This document shows, piece after piece, positions 45,902 to 57,063 of a DNA stretch of 64,000 nucleotides. Every line of letters begins with the position of its first letter. Positions within the stretch are counted from its first letter, which is position 1. Made by a program: the position numbers and the translations under genes. The DNA is from Saussurea involucrata (lineage: Eukaryota; Streptophyta; Magnoliopsida; Asterales; Asteraceae): NCBI GenBank assembly GCA_033807775.1, contig CM066315.1:4964501-5028500 (forward strand), in the 5' to 3' direction. The notes under the pieces were generated by a model, which had not been told where the DNA came from, searched no databases, and saw only the letters and a program-made list of their open reading frames with translations.

Positions 45902-46845
45902 GTCCTAAGAAGACATGGTCCCAAGCTGATACTTGATATCCCCCCTCCCCCCGCGGGATCAGACTAATAACGTATACAATACTTGAATTCAAAGAAACAC
46001 TGTAATTAATATGGGCAATCTTGAGTCAAATCACGTTTTCCGAAAACAAACAAAGGTTCAGAAAGCGAAAATAAAAAAGGATGGGTGGAGATAACCCCTA
46101 TGCCACATACTGGCGGTAGACCCCGAAAAAAGATGTGTAGAAATAAAAATTGATTAAATTAATCATGAAATATTTGTAATAAATGAAAAACTAAAGAGAA
46201 ATAAATATTGATGAACATTCTGAACAAGGGTATTTGTGGAAAAGATCATGACATATGAACGCCTACGAACAATCAGATTGAACACCTATGAACATCCTAT
46301 GGTTATGAACACGATCTTATTAACGCCTTATGGTTATGAATACATTCTTATGAATGTCTTTGAACACCCATGAGCACTATGAAGACCTTATGATTATGAA
46401 CAGATTCTTGTGAACATTATGAACACCTCATGAACAATGTCCATAAACTTGTGTTTTAAGTGCTTGTATGTGGATACATGTTTCTCATATGAACACATTA
46501 GTTTTATTGAAACATTGTTCACCTATGACCACATGTTGTACCAACTATGTGTTTATTGACTATTTATATGTTATTGTTGATTATCCATGTTTCTTAATCT
46601 ATTATCATAAAATCGCTAAAAATCTTGGAAAAATGACAATACTAAAGTTGCTACAATCATGATACCTAAAAGTTTTGTAACTGTGAGATTTTAAGTAAGA
46701 CAAAATAGTAAAATTACAAACATACCCTCAATATTAAATGCATGGTGAGATATGAACAGGGAATAGAAATGGCTTCTGATTGGTCAACAAAGTTTGTATA
46801 GTTAAAAAATTTTATGGTTAACAAAAGATCCTCCTTCTATACATG
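45902..46845. other. intergenic, no gene recognised
   Basis: From 46250 to 46440 the phrases TTATGGTTATGAA and ATGAACACC recur, a degenerate tandem repeat of about 40-50 bp. Nothing else was identified. Confidence 0.55.
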
Positions 46846-46853
46846 TATATATT

Positions 46854-47274
46854 CATGGCCGGCCCTGGCCCATGGCAAGTGTGGCTTGGGCCATGGGCCC
46901 TAGGTCCAGCAGGGCCCTCAAAATCATACTATCATATAGGGTTTTTAATTTAATCAGTATGTTGTATTTCATTGACAGCGAGAGACGAGAACGAGAAGTC
47001 GAGAGCCTGCGTGCGAATGTGCGATTGCTTGCTGGATTGCTGTTGCTGAATGCTGAGTGCGATTGCTTGCTGTTTGCTCTCACCCAAGATGGTAATCACT
47101 AAACCCAAAAAGTTGTGTTTTTTTGGTGTCTTTAGATGCATCGTAACCATCGTTTTAATGGTTGTAAGGCTGTTTTCTTGTTTTTTTAGGTTTTAATTGT
47201 TTTTCGTTCTCGTAATATAGGGGCCTTTTTTTTGTCTTTCGCCATGGGCATCCGAAATCTCAGGACCGGCCCTG
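46854..47274. mobile_element. hAT-type MITE with perfect 8-bp duplication (421 bp)
   Basis: The ends CATGGCCGGCCCTGG and TCAGGACCGGCCCTG are inverted, and TATATATT flanks both sides exactly (46846-46853, 47275-47282). Eight-base duplications and CA...TG ends are typical of hAT elements. GC-rich ends stand out from the AT-rich surroundings. No transposase. Confidence 0.88.
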
Positions 47275-47282
47275 TATATATT

Positions 47283-49343
47283 CTTCCTGCCCCACAATCT
47301 TAGAACCATCACATTTGCACTATCCAACTTTCCTTTTATTGATCATACATATTACTTTGTTAAGTGGAGGAACTGAATTGCATGGCTATATTTCATATAA
47401 TAACATACAAAATGGTATAACTTTTATTTCTACTGCTTCTAAAAAATCTCATAGACAACAATGCATTATACATCTTAAAATAAACACCCCAAGAAGCAAA
47501 ATGGCTAAACCAGTCCATAATAAATGCCATCTAACATTATGATACCAAACATATAGAGGAATGTATAAATAGAAAAGGACTTATTGTTGATGATGCAATG
47601 TACCATGTGCTATGAAAGATCTAAGCCAATTTATTATCTTTGTTCTTTTCATCACAAATTTTTTGATGTGTCCATACAATATTTATGATTAGTATATATA
47701 AACGACTCATTCACGAAAACGACCCTGCATTGTGTAAACAATGACCTAAACATGCAATGTATTTGTATAGTTGAGTGGCCCCTCGGCAAATGCAACTCTT
47801 ATTTCGAAATTTACTAAAGAGGGTCAATGTCCAAGTCAAGAGGCCAACCGCCAGAGTCCACGTACTGTAACCGACCACTTGATCTCAATAACACGTAAAA
47901 TAACGTGTACATTTCACAATCCACCTATTTGTACCCAATGTGTTACATCAAACTTCCGTTGTTAATAAATTTATCAAAAATGATAATCAAATAAACATGT
48001 ATTTCTGACTCACATCTGACATCATGTATCCTATCACTTATACATTAGGAATTGGAAACCAATCCATGATAAATAACTATGTTTTTTTATATAAAACATA
48101 TTGTATGTAAAACTAATAAAACTGACAAACCACAACTGTTAGGGGTGAATATCGTTATCGTCTTGGTTGATCAGGTTGAAGACATTTGAACAACTCAACA
48201 CAATGCTTACAGTTTGAAAAATCTCAACTATCCCCAACCCAAAGTGTACAGGTTTGTCAGGTTGAAACTTTGGTACATCAAAATATTATCGTATGTTAGT
48301 TATTTTTAATATAGTGTTTTCTTTACCCATCTATTGAACATATATATGAAGGAATTGTATAGAGACAGTGAACAAATTTGAAGTATATGTACATATAGTG
48401 ATGCATAATTGTTTAATGTACTTATTAATAAGAGACTTAATTAACAATCATATTAAATACGATGAATAGAAGGGTATCCAGTTCATCAAGTCGGGTTGGA
48501 TTGAGTTCAAACGACTCTAATCCAATTCTAACTCAATACATATAGTTTGAAGATATTAAACATCCAGATGACTTCGAGCTAAGTTTGCCCGGTTAATGTG
48601 ATCGTACCGAACAATATATGGTTACTCTTTTTTTTTAACTAAAATAACTCTCTTTAATGATTGGGACATAATATTGAGAAAATATAAATAAATAAATAAA
48701 TAGACAACAATTTCGTATAGAAAAGGGTAAAGTGGGAAAAAGACATCGACCGGGCAGGCTAAAGATGTGAAAATTTGAAAAGGCCACAACATGTTACGGT
48801 TGGATTGGCCCCTAACGTGAGACACACTAGAATTTGAATCATTGCAATTTACAAGAGATTTACTAATTTAGGGCTCATTTAACAATTTTTTAATAAATAT
48901 AAAGCAATAATAGTATCTATAAAATCTTATAAAAACATTTTAATTAAAATTTTGAATTTTAAATATATAATATTCTATAAAACATTAAATATAACTAATT
49001 AATCGATTAAACATTATAGATCTTTGAGAATTTTTGTCTGAAAACAAGTAAAAAATGTAAGCAAACTATTTAAGCAACACTTGCATTTTTTTAGGTTGTT
49101 AAAAAGGGTTTAACCACACATAATAAATCGCAAACACCTAATTCCATTTCATAGGGAAATGAAGAAAAACATCCTATCATATCTCCTGGTGAATGAAAAT
49201 AAACAAAGTGATTTTTCTTATTTAATCTTAACAATCCTATAACAATCAATACTTTCAATTAATGCATACCAATACCAATATATAATGTATCAACTAACTT
49301 TGTGGCATTAGTTATTACAAATGTACCATTTTATACATGTCAT
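47283..49343. other. intergenic, no gene recognised
   Basis: About 2 kb of AT-rich sequence with no long open frame, no clear element ends and no tandem repeats of note. Confidence 0.6.
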
Positions 49344-49346
49344 TTA

Positions 49347-50248
49347 GGGTGCGTTTGATACGCATACAGGACAGAACGGGACAGAATAAGACAGGACAAA
49401 ACAATTGTTCAGCGTTTGGTAAGACATAACTGGACATGACAGGACGGAACAGAACCGGTAAAATTACCGATTTACCCCTAACAACTTGTTTAGTGTTTTT
49501 TACCATATAATCAATCTAAATAAAAATTAACAAATAAACAAAACAACAGATCATGAACCAACATTAAATCAATGTCTGTAAATCAAAAATGAAAGCATGG
49601 GGAAATGATGGGGATTACACATATTTCTTGGACAATCGATTACAACAACAATAAAATGATGGGGATTACACAGATTTCTTGGATCGATTTACACAGAAAA
49701 CTTGATTCGATTTACACAGAAAACTTGAATCGATTTACACAAGCTGCACGATTCGATTTACAGAAGGTCGATTCAGATCTGTTTCTCAAGAACTGTTGAG
49801 ACATCGAGATCTGAAATCGACAGGAGAGGTTGAGGATCGTTAGGGTTATCGATTTACCTGGAGCAGTTGGAGAAGACGACTCAGGCGACGATGATGAATA
49901 GAGAAAAAATCTTCGATTGCAGAAGGGGTTGAAGGTCGATTCAGTTGTGGATGGAGAAGATCTTCGATTGCAGAAGGGGATGAAGATCGATTCAGATGGA
50001 GAAGGGGTTGAAGGTCGATTCAGATGGAGAAGGGGCTGGAGGTCGACCACTGGTATGAGAAATTGAGGGTATTTTGGTACATAAGGGGTTGTTCTAGTTA
50101 GTTCCAGGGGGTGGGGTGGGACAACCGTGTCCCATGCTTGTTCTAGTTAGTCCAAGCGTGTCCCATATATGGTGATACCAAACGCAAGACAAGTGTGTTA
50201 TGTCTTGTCCTGTCCTGTTCCACCCTGTCCATCATACCAAACGCACTC
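49347..50248. mobile_element. PIF/Harbinger-like element (902 bp)
   Basis: It begins GGGTGCGTTTGATACG and ends ATACCAAACGCACTC, inverted, with TTA at 49344-49346 and 50249-50251. Subterminal ACAGGACAG repeats and their complements extend the arms. The interior (49600-50045) has short tandem repeats such as GATTTACACAGAAAACTTGA and GGTCGATTCAGATGGAGAA. Confidence 0.82.
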
Positions 50249-51177
50249 TTAGGGTGTGTTTGGTACGGAGACAGGATAGAACAGGACATGATGGGACATG
50301 ACATAACAGAATAGGACAGAACAGTTGTTCAACGTTTGGTAGACAGAACTGGACAGAACAAAACAGATAACATTAGATAAAATACAAAAAATAAAATTAA
50401 AAAAATGAATAACATATAAAATAGAACGTGTATTTGATGTTTTAGAAGAGAATTATATTTTATTTTGAGGTTATATTGGTAAAACACAAGTCTGTTCCAC
50501 CTTGTTCCAGCTAGTTCCATGGGGTGGGGGTGGAACAGGCCTGTTCCACTTTGTTCCACCATGTTCCTGTCTGTTTCACATAAAAGTCATGCCAAACATG
50601 GGACAGTTAAAACATCCCCAAAACTAGGGCAAATTTAAACCTTAAAATTTATCAGAGTTAATCATAATTTTATCCAAACTTTTGTACATTAAGCGGAGAA
50701 TTAACTATGAGGGTTCATATACACATTTCGAATTATCAAAACAACCTATTAATCTAATCCTGACAATTACGATTAGATTAAATTGGTTGTCTAGGCCATT
50801 CATCAAAAGCATCATCGCATATGCTAACTTCTCCACTTATCACCAAAAGTTGAATACCAAAAACACTCGTCCCTTTTCCCGTTACTTCTCCGAGCTCGTA
50901 CCTGGTAAAAAAATTTAATTTGAAACGATTAGGCTTACGCCTAGTGAGAACATCCATTTTCAAATTAAAACTTTAGCAGCTTTGGAAACTCAAGTAATCA
51001 AAGCGTATAAACAAACCTGGTTTGCCATCATTCTTACCGTACGTCTACACATCTTACCATGACGGGAACATACCCGATTCCATGAGTATGACTAACATTC
51101 AGAAAGCCATATCATCACATTCGAGAGCCTACTACGAATCATTACAGATTCTAGATCATCGCTCATGTCCAAGAAAT

Positions 51178-51455
51178 TTCAATTTACTTTATGCCTATTT
51201 CTTGGAGCGGAAGTAGAGATTACAATTTACTTTATGCCTATCTCTAACCTTCCCATAGAAATAAGGAATTACAATTTACTTTATGTCTATTCCAAGATTT
51301 CTACTCACAATACGAAATGGAAATTACAATTTACTTTATGCCTATTCCTCATTTCTAATCACCTTACGAAATGGGAATTACAAGTTACTTTATGCCTATT
51401 CCTCATTTCAGGTCAACGGGAATTACAAGTTACTTTATGCCTATTCCACGTTACA
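51178..51455. repeat. irregular tandem repeat in the solo LTR
   Basis: TTTACTTTATGCCTATTCC-like units recur six to seven times at spacings of about 42-58 bases. The flanking parts (GGAATTACAA) are shared by most units. Confidence 0.85.
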
Positions 51456-51619
51456 ATTACTACTAGTGTCTATGGATCCATTACACTTACTATACACAAG
51501 CATAGTATCAACTAAATCAAACCTCCAAGCCTAACACTCTAACATCCAAATATAGGTATGTTCAAGTTGCTAGGATTGTATTTCGATTTATCAAACATAC
51601 CCTGCCAAAAGTTATCAAA

Positions 51620-51905
51620 ACTCCTAGTTACCGGAAACTCAGAAGTATCCGGAACATTAATAGTGACCGGACAACAGAGGTTTTCGGACACCACAACTAT
51701 CCGGACGTCACCACTTACCGAACATCATAATTTACCGGATACTAAACCTATCCGGATGTTTACCGGAAACATATTCAATCCGGAAACCAACGTGATATGG
51801 ATACCATCCGGTATCTATCCGAAAACTTAAATACTTACCAGATACCTTCACTACCGGACACCACTGATAAGGAACTACCGGACACTTATCAATTTGTCCG
51901 GTAAC
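51620..51905. repeat. CCGGA/TCCGG motif array in the solo LTR
   Basis: About 18 occurrences of CCGGA, TCCGG or ACCGGA are packed in 285 bp, comparable with the array at 29424-29702 but in the opposite strand relation. Confidence 0.85.
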
Positions 51906-52954
51906 TTCGACCTGCACACTAAAACTTCAATCCAGACCCATGTTTATTCCACCAGCTTATTTTACACACATCCATTCAGCCCCAAAACAATTTATACTAG
52001 CATCTTAATGCTTAATTTGAAAGAAAACATGGATTTAAACAAAAAGAGAGGATGAACTAACCTGGAGTCTTAGACTCACTTTCTTCTGCACAATCCAAAA
52101 ATCCAAATCAAATACTCCAACCAAACTGTACCTAGTTGGAATTCATATTAGTTTGTAATCACAGCCTTCAAACTGAAATCATCTTACATAAATCTATTGG
52201 ATTTCTTACCAAAATCAGATTGCCTTTTTCTTTTCTTCTTTCTCTCTGTTCTTGTTGCAAACCCACTTCTCAGGAAACTTCAAATGAGATAAAATCTCAT
52301 TTTCAGCCGACCTCTTCAATATATACACTAAACTATTACTAAATGACCAAACAAACCCTCAAGTTCCAATTTTCATGATTAACTTAAACTATGGTCAATT
52401 TCACTTTGACCCTTCAACATATAAATCGTACATTTAGTCTAAATCTTAGGCTAAATTACAATTCGACCCTATTCATATTAAATATAATGGAAATTCAAGG
52501 TATTACAACAGTGATCCTTGTTCTGTTCTGTCCTGTCCTGTCCAACGTACCAAACGCACCCTTAGTTTTGTTTTTTCGTCTTTTACTAACTAGAGTAAAC
52601 TACAATTTTGATCCATGTGGTTTATTATTTATAATACATTTGGTTCCTACAATTTAAAAATTACAGTTCAACACTAGGGTATGCAAAAACGACTAGATTT
52701 GGTCCCTGACTCTAACGAACATTAATTATTTTCGTTAAGTGAGGGGCATTTTGGTCTTTTTCCGACTTTATCAATTTTTGTGTAATAAATAAATAAACAT
52801 CTAAGTTACAGGGACCAAATATGTAACCAACTCTAATATATAAAATAAAATAGCAATTGATATAATAGAATATATATATATATATATATATATACAAACA
52901 ATACATATAGACGATGATGGTGGGTCTCCGTCGGCCAACCCCTACGCCACCTCC

Positions 52955-53165
52955 GTTGACTCTGATCCCATGTGCCCCCAGCTCATAGCATGTCGTCTTC
53001 ATTAACCCCAACATGACATGTTTGGAAATGGTGTAAACATGGGGGCCTGCTTCTCCGAGGGAAACGACGACAGTGGCAGTGCATATTTTGGAACCCCGTA
53101 TCCCTCTGGTAACCAAGGCTCGAGCTTCCTCCATATGCATATCGTCCCTAACGTTGCACCGAAAA
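52955..53165 (-). pseudogene. captured SDR (short-chain dehydrogenase) fragment
   Basis: The minus-strand translation has K-I-C-T-A-T-V-V-V-S, then G-P-H-V-Y-T-I-S-K-H and T-T-C-Y-E-L-G-A-H-G-I-R-V-N. This is the active-site part of plant SDR110C-type enzymes (xanthoxin or secoisolariciresinol dehydrogenase relatives), with the catalytic S and Y-x-x-x-K present. The preceding part continues in another frame (G-A-T-L-G-T), so at least one frame break exists. The Rossmann nucleotide-binding start and the C terminus are missing. A second partial copy of the A-R-G-I segment lies about 130 bp away at 53226-53260. It cannot encode a working enzyme. Confidence 0.72.
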
Positions 53166-53727
53166 TAGAAGATCTTGGGTGAGTTGCTGGATTTGGGGGA
53201 GTTGCAAATCTTGGGGGAGTTGCAGGTATCCCTCTGGCAACCATGGCTCGACCCATGGTTTTTGCATCTACTTCTACTACGAAGGTTTCAACGACGAAAT
53301 GGGAGAGAAAAGAGAGGGATTTGTTGCATTTACTTCTTTTGAGAGCTTCATCAATTTGTTTGACAGAGAGGTTCGGCAGAGGTTTAGATTTAGATTTTGG
53401 TTTTAAAGAAATTTAGCAAACTGATCTTAGATTTGAGTTGAGGTTTAGATTTTGGTTTAAAGGCTTACTCTTAACTTTTGATATCAGAGGTTCGTCGGAG
53501 AAGATGACCGAAGGTTCACCGAAGAAGATGAAGTTTCACGGGAAGGACTTTCCAAAGGCTTACTCTTGCTTTTGGATGTTGACCTTTAATTGGAGTTGCA
53601 GATGGCTAACCAGAGGAATAAGTTGTACAAGAGAGACGTTGGGGATGCGCCGGAGATGGTCTCCGGTTTGGAGGAAGAGGACACGTCGGAGAAGGGTATC
53701 GGGAAAGGGGGTAATCTGGAAAAGAAA

Positions 53728-53749
53728 GGGGGGGGGGGGGGGGGGGGGG
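53728..53749. repeat. run of 22 G residues
   Basis: An unbroken G22 follows AAAGAAA, in a purine-rich stretch of the gene-capturing element. Such a tract can form a G-quadruplex and is also prone to length error in sequencing. Confidence 0.95.
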
Positions 53750-54886
53750 ACTGGGAGGTTAGGTAGATATATTATGTTACAAGTTTGGTCCCTCAAATTA
53801 ACATATTTATTTATTTTGTAAAAAATGTGAATTAAAAGTGGAAAAGACCAAAGTGTGCCTCACTTAACAGGTTCTTCTAACGGTCGTTAGAGCTAGGGAC
53901 CAAATCCGGTCGTTTTGCATACCCAGTGTTGAAACTGTAATTTAAAGTATAGAGATCAAATATGTTATAAACAATAAACCACAAGGACCAAAATTGTAGT
54001 TTACTCTACCAAGGGGGTGTTTGGAATTGCTTATATAAAACAACTTATGATTTTATGTAAAAGTGATTATTAACTTATGTGGTGTCTGTAACACCCTCAA
54101 AATTGGAAATAGCAACTAACAAGTATCTCGATAAAATAACCAAAAGAGGATAGAATCCTTTCTACAAACCATCCTTGAAAATACCTCAAAATTTAAACAT
54201 CACAACTTCCACAATTAATAACTCAATACGGGTGTTACCATGTTACTTAACACAAACACACGTTGCTAATCCCAAATAAGTGCGAAAGACTTCACTAAGC
54301 AAAATCACTTCTCGCACACTCTACTAGCACTCATCACTTCACAGTGTAGCTAAAGCTATTCCCAACCTGAACCTGTTGCACATGCCGACAAATAAAAAGG
54401 TTAGGCTAATGCCTAGTGAGTTCAAGAGTTTACATCATGAGCAAATAATTTGATAGACCAAAAGATTCAACTTAAGTCATGATTTCCAAAAAGGGGTTTG
54501 TATAAAATACACCGACAACCCAATTTCCAAACGCACACAATTTCCGTGAGGAAAGCTTCCAATGAAAATCATTTCTCAGCAATGGACTCAAATCCAAAAC
54601 TCACTCAAGAGGTAAATAAATAACAAATTCCCAAATAATCATCAATGCGAATAATACTCCAATAGTGGAAAACATCCAAACAAGGATGAGACATAAAATA
54701 CCGTCCATCAATCATGAAAAACAATCCATACGCATATAATACGACGCCGACAACACGGATAAACAAAATACCCAAAAACAACACCCTTCGGTGACGGGGG
54801 AGACCCGATTTCATCGAATGTGGCGAACACACAAGTTAAACCACAATTATAAAATACAAGCATGTTTCAAGGATGGGAAAACATAT

Positions 54887-55190
54887 GACATCAACCATAT
54901 CCAGGTCTCTAGTCAATCGTAGACATTAACCCAAACCGGATCTCTAGTCTATTGTGACATCAATCCAAACTGGATCTCTAGTCAATTATGACATTAATTC
55001 AAACCGGATCTCTAGTCTGTTGTGACATCTAACCAAACCGGATCTTTAGTCAAGTGAGGCATCAGCCCAAATCGGATCTCTAGCCTAGTGAGACATCAAC
55101 CCACACCGGATCTTTAGTCCATGGAGACATCAACCCAAACCGGATCTCTAATCTATTGAGGCATCAACCCAAACTGGATCTCTAGCCTAA
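54887..55190. repeat. 34-bp tandem repeats in the LTR
   Basis: About nine units of GACATCAACCCAAACCGGAT plus a variable CTCTAGTC... half recur at 34-bp spacing. The matching array in the other LTR (61680-61868) has only about five units and then the inner deletion. Confidence 0.9.
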
Positions 55191-55565
55191 AACCACCAAG
55201 TTCAACCTGACCGGATCTTTACCTTGGAATCCCACCATCCAAAACAAGGTTACTTTAATCTAGAAGTTTATACATGACCCTAAAAGAATAACCAATGCAT
55301 TCAAATCATGTAATTCTCAAATACAATCAATTCATGCAAATCATAACCCAAGCCCACGTCGAGCTTATCAAAACCGGGAAAATGCCCTCAAGACCTAACA
55401 GAGTCCAAAACCGAGCCGTAAGCTCAAAAGATCAAATGATCGTTCATCAAAAGTCAACTAATGCAAATGAAGTGTATCTAACCCACATCATGCAAACCCA
55501 TGCTTCGAGGCATGATTATCTCAAAGCCCCTTCATTGCCTATTTCCCAATGAAGTCAAACTATGC

Positions 55566-55622
<57 letters not shown>
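55566..55622. repeat. (AT)n(TG)n microsatellite
   Basis: About 8 AT units followed by about 21 TG units. It lies in the block that is deleted from the second LTR. Confidence 0.95.
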
Positions 55623-55626
<4 letters not shown>

Positions 55627-56860
55627 TATACTCAAATCCTTTATAATCATCAATGGTCTTCACATATAAGACAAAACATTCAAAAAAGCACATACTCGAA
55701 TAAAACGCCAATAAGCGCATAACACATCCACGGCTCTACCTCGAGCTACTAAACCGGCAAACACTCAAAAGACCCATTTGAGTATAAATCAAGCCCTTAA
55801 AGGCAAAATAAATGTTTGGCTAAATACGTGTTGCTTACACGGTTACGTAAACCAAAATACATCGTTACCCAAAATCTTTGCCTTTTAATTCTCAATTGGC
55901 CTTCGGCCCAAAATAAAGGTTTTCAACTCTCAAAATATTCATAAGGTCGAGATTGACCAAAATCCCCAACTCAAACGTTCACATTTTCAAAACGTAACAT
56001 ACCATAACTATTGCATAATCTCAACAAACACTAAAAGTGTATTTGACCAAGCAACCTCCACTTATGCAATAAATTAACAAAGCCACTTTCACTCGTGATT
56101 TATTTATCAATCACTCAAAATCCCCAAATGTGGGTGTTTTTACAAGATTTGTAAAGCTCAACACGTTGATTAAATCAAAACCCACTAATTAACTCAACAA
56201 GCGATAATTTTATATAAAGCACACAAATACTTTAAAATAAACATTTTGGCATGTACAACGTTTTCACAAATCAACTTGAACTCACCTTGCTAGATTTAGG
56301 CTAAATCTAGATTTTTCCCAAACGTAAGCTCCTTTGAAGAAACATGAATCCTCAAGCCAAATCCTCCAAAAACCTAGATCCATAAATTTCCAACCATCAA
56401 TATCCAGATCCAACAATGTAGAATCATTCTGCAAACATTTTACATCAACATCCCAACTTATACCAAAACCCTAATTTTCATAGATGAAGAAAAGAAGATT
56501 TCCTGAACCAAGCATAACCAAAATCACACCAATAAAGCCCACAATGGACTAGAAGATGAAAACAACAAAACCCTAGCTTTTGGGTAGAGAGAGAGATTAC
56601 CTTCATCACTAGAATCATCAAAGCAAAAGCTCCTAGTCTCCTACAAAAGCTTCAAGCTTCCATATCTTCAACAATGGTGGAAATGGGTTTGATTTGAGTG
56701 GAGAAGATGAAGAAGAGGAGGAAGGATTTAGGGTTTTCTTGGAAAAGAAATCGGTTTAGAGAGAGAGAGAGAGCTGAGTTGTGTTTGTGAAGAAAATGAA
56801 ATGAGGGAAGAGGGAGAGAAATGTCTTTAAAGCAAACAAAATATCTCACCAGACATGTCG

Positions 56861-57024
56861 CGGACGTCCGACTGGAGGTCTATGCGGACGTCCGGCTGGA
56901 GATCTATGCAGACGTCCGGCCTTGCCCTGACCGAATTCCCAATTCTTCTCTGTTGCTTCCGCGGATGACCCGCGGACGTCCTGATGGACACGGACGTCCG
57001 GCTTGTCCCTATGCGGACGTCCGC
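56861..57024. repeat. GGACGTCC palindrome array in the LTR
   Basis: GCGGACGTCCG or close forms occur about seven times in 165 bp, each core GGACGTCC being a perfect palindrome. The array is 40-200 bp from the LTR start on the sense strand, upstream of any likely TATA box. Confidence 0.9.
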
Positions 57025-57063
57025 AACTCAAAAGTCCAAATTCTAATTTTTTGGGGTGTTACA

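Larger units (their letters stand above)
50608..52507 (-). mobile_element. gypsy solo LTR with 5-bp duplication ACAGT (1900 bp)
   Basis: The ends read TAAAACATCCCC and GGTATTACA, a mutated TG...CA pair related to TGTAACACCC. ACAGT flanks both sides exactly (50603-50607, 52508-52512). On the minus strand a TATATATT box near 52317-52324 fits the LTR promoter, so the orientation is minus. No interior region, so it is a solo LTR made by recombination. Confidence 0.8.
50252..52561. mobile_element. second PIF/Harbinger-like element, split by a solo LTR
   Basis: It begins GGGTGTGTTTGGTACGG directly after the TTA that ends the previous element, and finishes GTACCAAACGCACCC with TTA at 52562-52564. 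Without the LTR at 50608-52507 it would be about 405 bp. Its subterminal ACAGGACA repeats are those of the neighbour, so the two are close relatives placed back to back. Confidence 0.82.
52592..54007. mobile_element. gene-capturing MULE-like element (1416 bp)
   Basis: TIRs of about 180-200 bp start AGAGTAAACTACAATTTTG and are of the same family as the element at 6566. No exact target duplication was found; the right side directly meets another MITE. Between the arms lies an SDR gene fragment on the minus strand, other GC-rich sequence of unknown origin (53260-53727) and a G homopolymer. Confidence 0.75.
54087..57063 (-). repeat. 3' LTR of the older gypsy element (2977 bp)
   Basis: Ends TGTAACACCCTC and TTGGGGTGTTACA. 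It contains 34-bp tandem repeats (54887-55190), a TA/TG microsatellite and a GGACGTCC array. It is homologous to the solo LTR at 8615. Confidence 0.85.

Noticed and set aside
46872..47102. 76-codon ORFs on both strands
   Set aside because: They lie inside the 421-bp hAT MITE and have no protein similarity that I recognise.
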